Positions 1 through 4,301 of a DNA stretch of 5,716 bases are shown here, in pieces; position 1 is the first letter of the stretch, and each line of letters starts with the position of its first letter. Position numbers and translations under genes: made by a program. This stretch comes from Nitrospira defluvii. Lineage in GTDB: Bacteria > Nitrospirota > Nitrospiria > Nitrospirales > Nitrospiraceae. The notes under the pieces were generated by a model. It was given only the letters and a program-made list of their open reading frames with translations, had not been told where the DNA came from and did no database searches. The stretch covers positions 1 to 5,716 of the forward strand of contig JACQHN010000088.1 in assembly GCA_016199015.1 (NCBI GenBank), written 5' to 3'.

Positions 1-330
1 GCCGTACACAGGTCCCCCTCCACCTGCTTCGCGGGACAGAGTCTCGATCCCGGTTTCGACGTCGCGTTCGGTCTTTCGACACATCATCAGCGGTTCACGT
101 GCGTTCGTCTTCGTGATGCGTACCTGACGGAATACGTTCCGCCTTTTCCGGCCACGCTCACGACGACGACTCGTGATCGACGCCGCTTGCCGCGGTGTGA
201 AGTCTGCGCCTGTACGCCGACTTCGAGGGACCTCCCCTCATCGTGGGTGAAGCATCGCCTCCATCCCTACATAGATGGTTGCGTTCGTAGCACACAGACT
301 CCCGACCCTTTTTATTCTGTCACTCTATAG
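1..330 (+). other. Left-edge stop-free frame of uncertain coding status
   Basis: Frame 1 is open from the window edge for 109 codons and ends at a TAG at 328-330. The translation is rich in Thr, Arg and Cys, with short stretches such as LSTHHQRFTCVRL and DLPSSWVKH. I find no domain motif in it. It vaguely resembles short hypothetical proteins often predicted beside mobile elements, but that is a weak memory. The minus strand is also open for about 80 codons at the extreme left edge, so the open frame may just reflect GC-rich composition. The true start would lie outside the window. The whole 1-500 stretch beyond the restriction gene has no other convincing gene. It holds only small hairpins, such as CGGAA-TACG-TTCCG at 128-141, and the larger inverted repeat at 381-454. 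It may be the end of a gene, an eroded mobile element or noncoding sequence. Confidence 0.2.
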
Positions 331-380
331 ATGATGATGTGGGAGCGCTGTGTGAGGGGAGGGCGATTCAGAGGCGATCT

Positions 381-454
381 ATCTGGTGCGTGGGTCTGTC
401 TTGTCTCTCTCGTTCGTCGAACCACACACACGAGACAGACCGAAAACACCAGAT
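381..454. repeat. 74-nt imperfect inverted repeat / long hairpin
   Basis: The outer arms are ATCTGGTG (381-388) and CACCAGAT (447-454), perfectly complementary. After a 4/5-nt internal loop, GGTCTGTCT (393-401) pairs with AGACAGACC (433-441). The same register then continues through a G-T wobble and further pairs, with C-C mismatches at 405/429, 407/427, 409/425 and 411/423, to a tip GTTC-GTC-GAAC (412-422). It lies about 45 nt past the stop of the minus-strand restriction gene. On that strand it could stabilise or end the transcript, but no U-tract follows, so it is not a classical intrinsic terminator. It could instead be a remnant of a palindromic mobile repeat. The inverted repeat is certain; its role is inferred. 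Confidence 0.7.
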
Positions 455-500
455 GCACCAGCTCCATGCCACGCGCTGCGGAAGGGCCTATGGCATCCAC

Positions 501-1505
501 CTACTTCTTCGCTTCGCGCTTTGGTATTGCGTCCGGGTAGGGGCCAAGGAAACGTTCGCCGTTGAAGTGGATCATGTGGTCGGGATCTTCGGCAATCCAA
601 ACCTCGGATTCCCAGGCGATGTGCGATAAGAAGGATTGCATGGTGCGGCGGGTCTCAAAGGCGGTCACGAAAACCAAGCCTGCCTTGCAGTCCGCGAACA
701 GCTCCTTGAGTTCCTTACGTCGCTTGCCATCAACCGGCCCTGCGCTGGTCACAGCCTCAATGAGCAGCAACCAGTTCTTTGCCGTGTAGTGGACGATCAC
801 GTCAGGAATCTTCGCGGCGGAATCCAATGTCACTCCCAGCGAGGCTAAGTTCTCCGCCTCCAGATGGACAAATTTGTTTTCCGTGTCGCCGATGTAGATC
901 ACTACCCCGCCAGGGGCGAAGATTGGGCAGAAATGTTCGATGATCGCCTTGATGAGGGGATTTTGGCCTCCAGGCGAAAGAGCGACCTGTGAACCGTTGG
1001 GAAGCGTGACGGGTACGCGTGCCAAGTGTCTTGTTCTGGCCATTTCGTTTTTAAGGCCTTCGCGGCTCACGAGGTATGTCTTTAAGGCTGGTGGCCAATC
1101 ACGGGTTCCAACCTTGCGCAGTAAGGCCAATGCCGAGGGTTCTATCTGATACACCGTCCTCCCACTGTTCGTGGGACGATTGGGATTGTCTGGATTGCGA
1201 AGCAGCAAGCCCGCCTCCACAAAGAACTTTACGGCATCGTCGCGAATTGTTTCTCGGGTGTTGGGTGCGTAGCGCACGCCGTATGCCTTGGCGATGAAGT
1301 GAATGATAGGGGTGATGCCACGGAGCGGAGCTTGAGCGGCAGCCCAGGAAACATCGGACCGCAGGTCCAGCAGGGCGAGCAGCGTATAGGCGGCAGTTTC
1401 GTTTCTTTGCTTTGGGCCAAACTGTAAGGCTGTCAGTGCTGCAATGGTCTTAGTGAGTCGCTGCTTTTTGGTGGCAATTTTGCGGTTTGGTTTATTTGTA
1501 GGCAT
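501..1505 (-). CDS. Type II restriction endonuclease, BsuBI/PstI family
   Basis: This 334-residue protein should cleave double-stranded DNA at the site protected by the methyltransferase encoded just upstream. PstI and BsuBI both recognise CTGCAG. Family signatures are clear in the C-terminal half: SPGGQNPLIKAIIE (177-190), YIGDTENK (204-211), KIPDV (232-236), LLIEAVTSAGP (247-257) and PDHMIHFNGERFLGPY (308-323). D235 and E250 are the likely acidic metal-binding residues of a PD-(D/E)xK-like core. The position after E250 is A-V, so the usual ExK lysine is not at its standard place. The N-terminal half (about 1-165) is less conserved and probably contributes to DNA binding. The length fits the family and the reading frame is intact. 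The ATG start overlaps the end of the methyltransferase gene by 14 nt. No Shine-Dalgarno sequence is visible (ACATCTCC precedes it), so translation probably depends on coupling. That would keep the nuclease level below that of the methylase. Exact target specificity is inferred from the family. Confidence 0.95.
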   Translation of the reverse strand: MPTNKPNRKIATKKQRLTKTIAALTALQFGPKQRNETAAYTLLALLDLRSDVSWAAAQAPLRGITPIIHFIAKAYGVRYAPNTRETIRDDAVKFFVEAGLLLRNPDNPNRPTNSGRTVYQIEPSALALLRKVGTRDWPPALKTYLVSREGLKNEMARTRHLARVPVTLPNGSQVALSPGGQNPLIKAIIEHFCPIFAPGGVVIYIGDTENKFVHLEAENLASLGVTLDSAAKIPDVIVHYTAKNWLLLIEAVTSAGPVDGKRRKELKELFADCKAGLVFVTAFETRRTMQSFLSHIAWESEVWIAEDPDHMIHFNGERFLGPYPDAIPKREAKK

Positions 1506-2976
1506 GGAGATGTTTGGTCACGAGTTCGTCGATCTCTTCCTGGGGAAGATCCAGCGATTTCATTTCAATTCCTATCGCTTGCAAGGTGTCACGATCAGGA
1601 TAGGCCAACTTCCGAAGGTCGCCAGCGTTCACCTGAGTATGTCCGCTGAAACGGCGGAAATACTGATCGACCACTGTGGAGTTCAGGAACGCAAAGAGGC
1701 CGACTGCTAGATTTCGATCGAGCCCGTGTCCATTCGCATGGAAGTAGTTCAGATGGTTTTCGAAGGCCAGCCACTCCGCTTGTACATTGTTCGGGTCGAA
1801 CAGACACGCAACGAGGCGCCGGCGTTCCTCTTTCGACGTGAAGCGTTTCGTGAGCAAATAGACACCGGATGGCACAAGCCAGGGGCGAGTTTCGTCATTG
1901 TCGAGAATGGCATTTGGTTTGCGGGATTGGGGCTTCGGCCAATGAACCGTGCCGGCGTCAAAATGGCAGGGATACACTAACGGCACTGTCCCTTTCTGTG
2001 GTTCCTGTCGAAGAGAGTTTTTGAGACGGAAGTCCACAACACGTCCGGTCGATACGGTGACACCCAGAGAGGCAAGGCTTGAGCGGAGGCCGTCCATTGT
2101 TTCCTTAGCCGCCGCGTGCCAGGGTGCCGAGGGGATGTGGATGAACTTCTCTGCGTCATGTGGATGGACCACTTCAGCGAAAGCCAACACCGACTCAGTG
2201 ATCACGTCACCATGCTCTCCGCTGCTGCTGGAGATCACCAGCTCACGGGGTTGGTTCCGCCCCTTCACCGCATGAAAGATAATGTTCTCTTGCAACACGC
2301 TGTCATCTCGGAAGGCGGCATTGCGCGATTCGAAAACATGGAGCCTACGGAGTTCCAGATTACTAAGGAAGTCCTTTCGGAAGGGGCGGAAGTAAGGGCC
2401 ATTGCAAAAGCTTCGAGGCGTGATGCCGACGATCTGGCCTGCAGGAACCAGCAGCTTCTGAATGAGGGCAATGAAGCCGGTGTAGAGGTTGCTCGTTTTG
2501 ATTCCGACGGAACGCAGAGCACGTCTTTCGGCTGAGTCGATGCTGATCTTTCGGTAGGGCGGATTCGTAATCGCTGCATCAAAGGCGGGTGGCGTCGTGG
2601 CGAACAAATCCCCGGCCAGCAGCGCCGACATTTCATGAATAAAGTCGGTCGCATGGATGGTGCAGGTGAATCGAATGCCCGCTTCAGCGCAACGCTGTCC
2701 GCAGTCCTGCATGGTTTTTGAGAGCGCGTCCTGAATGAACGGATCGAGCTCGAAGAGCGTGGCTTCGATAGCGCGAACTCCATCATTTCTCCGGCACAAG
2801 CGAGACACGAATGCAGCGGTCAGCGCTCCCGCCCCCGCCCCGGCATCCAGCAAGCGCACGACCTCGGGAAGCGGCCCGAACAAAGAAGCCATAAAGTCAG
2901 CCACAGGCGCAGGCGTGAGGAACTGTCCGAGTTCTCCCTGTCGCTTTCGAGCTTCTGATAGGGTGGCGTTCGACAT
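1492..2976 (-). CDS. N6-adenine DNA methyltransferase, BsuBI/PstI family
   Basis: This 494-residue enzyme should transfer a methyl group from S-adenosylmethionine to adenine in the recognition site, probably CTGCAG, protecting host DNA from the partner nuclease. Motif order X-I-IV identifies a gamma-class amino-methyltransferase. GQFLTP (17-22) is motif X, LLDAGAGAGAL (42-52) is the SAM-binding motif I, FELD (75-78) supplies the ribose-binding acid, and TNPPY (137-141) is catalytic motif IV. The C-terminal half carries the probable target recognition domain. It includes VSTGRVVDFR (308-317) and an SGHTQVNAGDLRKL stretch (444-457) typical of this family. Length is close to that of M.PstI and M.BsuBI (about 500 residues). 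In-frame TGA and TAG codons lie just upstream of the chosen ATG, and motif X begins at residue 17, so the start is well fixed. No good Shine-Dalgarno sequence precedes it (CCTAATCCC). It is the first gene of a two-gene operon with the endonuclease. I see no controller (C) protein gene beside it. Confidence 0.95.
   Translation of the reverse strand: MSNATLSEARKRQGELGQFLTPAPVADFMASLFGPLPEVVRLLDAGAGAGALTAAFVSRLCRRNDGVRAIEATLFELDPFIQDALSKTMQDCGQRCAEAGIRFTCTIHATDFIHEMSALLAGDLFATTPPAFDAAITNPPYRKISIDSAERRALRSVGIKTSNLYTGFIALIQKLLVPAGQIVGITPRSFCNGPYFRPFRKDFLSNLELRRLHVFESRNAAFRDDSVLQENIIFHAVKGRNQPRELVISSSSGEHGDVITESVLAFAEVVHPHDAEKFIHIPSAPWHAAAKETMDGLRSSLASLGVTVSTGRVVDFRLKNSLRQEPQKGTVPLVYPCHFDAGTVHWPKPQSRKPNAILDNDETRPWLVPSGVYLLTKRFTSKEERRRLVACLFDPNNVQAEWLAFENHLNYFHANGHGLDRNLAVGLFAFLNSTVVDQYFRRFSGHTQVNAGDLRKLAYPDRDTLQAIGIEMKSLDLPQEEIDELVTKHLHAYK
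2439..2444. other. Only CTGCAG site in the window (in the methylase gene)
   Basis: CTGCAG, inside the 8-bp palindrome CCTGCAGG (2438-2445), is the only instance I found on reading the window. It lies inside the methyltransferase coding region. CTGCAG is the known target of PstI and BsuBI. If this system shares that specificity, the site must be methylated in the host. A single site in 5.7 kb is close to random expectation, so its position may be chance. Confidence 0.5.
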
Positions 2977-3066
2977 GGGATTAGGCTATCAGGCTTTGCA
3001 TGGTGGTATCACTGAAAGAATTGGCATGATGTCTTTTGCGGGATGCGTTGACGAGTAATGAGGGTC

Positions 3067-3095
3067 ATTCTACTTTTTCAGAGCCCTTTGGTCCA
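3067..3095 (-). promoter_or_regulatory. Candidate sigma70-type promoter for the restriction-modification operon
   Basis: Reading the minus strand, TGGACC (3095-3090) and TAGAAT (3072-3067) are separated by exactly 17 bp. This would start transcription near 3060 and give a leader of roughly 85 nt before the methyltransferase ATG. The -10 matches consensus at five of six bases and the -35 at four. It is the best pair I see upstream of the operon, but there is no independent support. Confidence 0.3.
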
Positions 3096-3176
3096 TCCCA
3101 ACGTGCGCGCGTTCAACGTGGGGAGTCTGCGACCGCGCGTTGCGCGAGCACGGGGAATTGCCAGGTCAGCCCCGCC

Positions 3177-3322
3177 CTCCCACTCTTGCATCTCAATCTT
3201 TCCCCCTCGTACAATGTCGTTCTTCAAGCTAACCCCTTGGCATTCTGACAGTTTCGGAGTGCCAGATCGATACAGGAGCCGCCTTCATGCGCGTTGAGTT
3301 CTCGAAGGGTGAACGGGCCTCC
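3177..3322 (+). repeat. Diverged upstream copy of the radical SAM promoter, leader and first codons
   Basis: This segment aligns with 4187-4337. CTCCCACTCTTGCAT (3177-3191) differs from its partner at one of 15 bases. The TACAAT -10 elements are identical. A 19-bp leader block (3231-3249 against 4238-4256) matches at 17 positions. The first 12 codons encode near-identical peptides, MRVEFSKGERAS and MKVEYSKGERAS. The spacer between promoter elements and the area around the ribosome binding site have diverged. The two copies are about 1 kb apart in direct orientation and flank the toxin-antitoxin pair. Homology ends abruptly at 3322, 2 nt before the palindromic repeat begins. Confidence 0.8.
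3186..3215 (+). promoter_or_regulatory. Promoter of the truncated upstream copy
   Basis: TTGCAT (3186-3191), an 18-bp spacer and TACAAT (3210-3215) form a sigma70-like promoter. The same hexamers and the same spacing occur at 4196-4225, while the spacer sequences differ. That is the pattern expected if the hexamers are under selection. Transcription would start near 3222, about 65 nt before the ATG at 3287. Confidence 0.6.
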
Positions 3323-3382
3323 AGCAGGATGCTGAAAAAGTCTGCCAGTGTCGTTCTCACCTCACAAGCATCCTCAACATAG
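3287..3382 (+). pseudogene. Truncated 5' end of a cobalamin-binding radical SAM gene paralogue
   Basis: A 31-codon frame starts at an ATG with a good Shine-Dalgarno AGGAG (3274-3278, 8-nt gap) and ends at a TAG at 3380-3382. Its first 12 residues, MRVEFSKGERAS, match the start of the radical SAM protein at 4302 (10 of 12 identical, the rest conservative). Most of the remaining nucleotide differences in that stretch are at third codon positions, so both copies were once translated in this frame. From codon 14 onward the frame reads through the palindromic repeat at 3325-3450 and is no longer homologous. I read it as the stump of a duplicated gene cut off at the repeat. Because promoter, ribosome binding site and frame are intact, it might still make a short peptide. 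Confidence 0.6.
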
Positions 3383-3450
3383 CCCAGAGGCTATGCCTCC
3401 GGTGCTTCCGTCGGCTGCGGCCTTGCTGGACAGCCTTTTTGAGCATCCTG
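3325..3450. repeat. 126-bp REP/MITE-like palindromic element
   Basis: The ends are CAGGATGCTGAAAAAG (3325-3340) and CTTTTTGAGCATCCTG (3435-3450), inverted repeats of 16 bp with one mismatch. Pairing continues imperfectly inward (CTGCCAG against CTGGACAG). A small internal hairpin GAGGC-TAT-GCCTC lies at 3387-3399. No protein is encoded, and no clear target-site duplication flanks the ends. Structure and size suit a non-autonomous palindromic repeat of the REP/MITE class. I recall similar sequences ending in TTTTTCAGCATCCTG dispersed in Nitrospira genomes, but cannot confirm this here. Its left end lies 2 nt after the breakpoint of the truncated gene copy. Confidence 0.7.
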
Positions 3451-3585
3451 GGGTGAGTTTGGCAGCGTTCAATTGTGCAGAAAAGAGTCCTTCCACCTGC
3501 TGTCCAAAAAACTGATTCTCGTCCATCGATAAGCCTTGGGAGCCACATGCTGCCGGAAGGTGATGGAGGGCGATCGCATCGGAAG

Positions 3586-3615
3586 TTGGACGGCGTCCCT
3601 TTCAAGTGCTAGGAT
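3586..3615 (+). promoter_or_regulatory. Weak promoter candidate for the toxin-antitoxin operon
   Basis: TTGGAC (3586-3591), an 18-bp spacer and TAGGAT (3610-3615) lie immediately before the antitoxin ATG at 3622. If this is the promoter, transcription would begin almost at the ATG, giving a leaderless message. The same AGGA (3611-3614) is also a plausible Shine-Dalgarno site, 7 nt from the ATG, which would need a promoter further upstream. The two readings exclude each other, and I cannot decide between them. Confidence 0.25.
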
Positions 3616-3621
3616 GCGCAT

Positions 3622-3840
3622 ATGCTGATTACCACTGGGAAAGTCCACGGCGGGACGATTCAGATCGATGCGAAGAGCCTTCCCGAGGGAACGACGGTGA
3701 CAGTGTTGGCTCCAGAGGGTGATGAGACCTTTGACCTGCTCCCTGAGGAAGAGGCCAAGTTGCTCGCGGCTATCTTGGAAGCCGAGCGAGGGGAGACGAC
3801 AAGCGCGGCGCATGTCCTGGGGCAAATTCGCCGATCGTGA
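3622..3840 (+). CDS. Antitoxin of a RelE/ParE-type toxin-antitoxin pair
   Basis: This 72-residue protein is encoded directly before and coupled to a RelE/ParE-family toxin, the usual antitoxin-first order. Residues 1-40 (starting MLITTGKVHGGTIQID, with LPEGTTVTVLAPEGDE following) look like a small beta-rich AbrB/MazE-like or related fold that would dimerise and bind operator DNA. Residues 41-72 (LLPEEEAKLLAAILEAERGE, then SAAHVLGQIRRS) are an acidic amphipathic helix plus tail. This C-terminal pattern recurs in antitoxins paired with ParE-like toxins and would wrap the toxin. It should neutralise the toxin and repress its own operon. AGGA lies 7 nt before the ATG. Function rests on position and pattern; the exact antitoxin family is uncertain. 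Confidence 0.8.
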   Translation: MLITTGKVHGGTIQIDAKSLPEGTTVTVLAPEGDETFDLLPEEEAKLLAAILEAERGETTSAAHVLGQIRRS

Positions 3841-4151
3841 GTGGTTCGATCCCTATCCGTATTGTCAGTAGTGCCGCACGCGCCATTGTCGAAGCTGCCG
3901 AATGGTGGGTCGCTAATCGGCTGAAGGCTCCGGATGCATTTGCGGTCGAGCTTGAGCGCGCGCTTCAACTCCTAGCTTCCCAACCATCCATCGGAGCGCA
4001 GGCCCGGAACATCAAGCTTGCCGGTGTCCGTCGTATTCACCTTCCCCGCGTTCATTACCATCTCTATTACCGTGTGACGCCCCATCCTGAAGTCGTCGAA
4101 ATCCTAGCGCTGTGGCACACGAGCCGCGGGACTTCACCCAATCTCCCGTAG
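3837..4151 (+). CDS. RelE/ParE-family toxin
   Basis: This 104-residue protein has the RelE/ParE-superfamily layout. An N-terminal strand (IPIRIVSSAARAIVEAAEWW, from residue 5) leads into two helices, followed by the strands VRRIHLPRVHYHLYYRV (64-80) and EVVEILALWHTSRG (85-98). The late HxSRG region and the LPRxxYHLYYRV block are typical of ParE-like members, whose characterised relatives inhibit DNA gyrase; RelE members cleave mRNA on the ribosome. Sequence alone does not settle which applies. The GTG start (3837-3839) overlaps the antitoxin TGA (3838-3840) as GTGA. The only purine-rich site upstream (GGGG at 3819-3822) is poorly spaced, so translation is probably coupled to the antitoxin. 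The frame is complete and undamaged. Confidence 0.9.
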   Translation: MSGSIPIRIVSSAARAIVEAAEWWVANRLKAPDAFAVELERALQLLASQPSIGAQARNIKLAGVRRIHLPRVHYHLYYRVTPHPEVVEILALWHTSRGTSPNLP

Positions 4152-4195
4152 GCCTCTGAATAGCTGCATCCAGTCGTCTCTGCTCGCTCCCGCTC

Positions 4196-4225
4196 TTGCA
4201 TAACGATCTTGTGCCCCCGTACAAT
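4196..4225 (+). promoter_or_regulatory. Sigma70-type promoter of the radical SAM gene
   Basis: TTGCAT (4196-4201), an 18-bp spacer and TACAAT (4220-4225) precede the gene. Both hexamers and the spacing are preserved in the diverged duplicate at 3186-3215. Transcription should start near 4232, giving a leader of about 70 nt. The conserved 19-bp block at 4238-4256 falls in the first part of that leader and may be an operator or RNA element. Confidence 0.65.
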
Positions 4226-4283
4226 ACTTTCCGTTGTAACCCGTTGGCTTTCTGACTATTTCTGTCGCTTCTCGGCCGGGAAG

Positions 4284-4290
4284 AAGAAGG
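4284..4290 (+). promoter_or_regulatory. Ribosome binding site supporting the upstream ATG
   Basis: AAGAAGG lies 11 nt before the ATG at 4302. The alternative in-frame ATG at 4392 has only GGAAG directly against it, too close to serve well. This favours the start at 4302, as does conservation of the first codons in the duplicate. Confidence 0.5.
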
Positions 4291-4301
4291 ACCAGATTAT
4301 T

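Noticed and set aside
1..60. Possible group II intron end at the left edge (GCCGTACACAGG)
   Set aside because: The complete domain V hairpin and following boundary sequence are not present in the window.
301..316. T-run after CCCGACCC as a plus-strand terminator
   Set aside because: No complementary GC arm precedes it, so no terminator hairpin can form.
312..629. Several overlapping small frames on both strands (312-500, 331-540, 339-629, 379-600)
   Set aside because: They overlap each other, the hairpin and the end of the restriction gene, and show no domain or good ribosome binding site.
2265..2786. 173-codon minus-strand frame inside the methyltransferase gene
   Set aside because: It is a shadow in another frame of a clear family protein, with low-complexity Ser/Arg-rich translation.
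3073..3081. CTTTTTCAG resembling the end of the palindromic repeat
   Set aside because: Only nine bases match, with no partner end nearby; chance similarity is likely.
3469..3968. Minus-strand frames opposite the antitoxin and toxin (3469-3825, 3660-3968)
   Set aside because: They lie antisense to a well-supported toxin-antitoxin pair and have no recognisable motifs.
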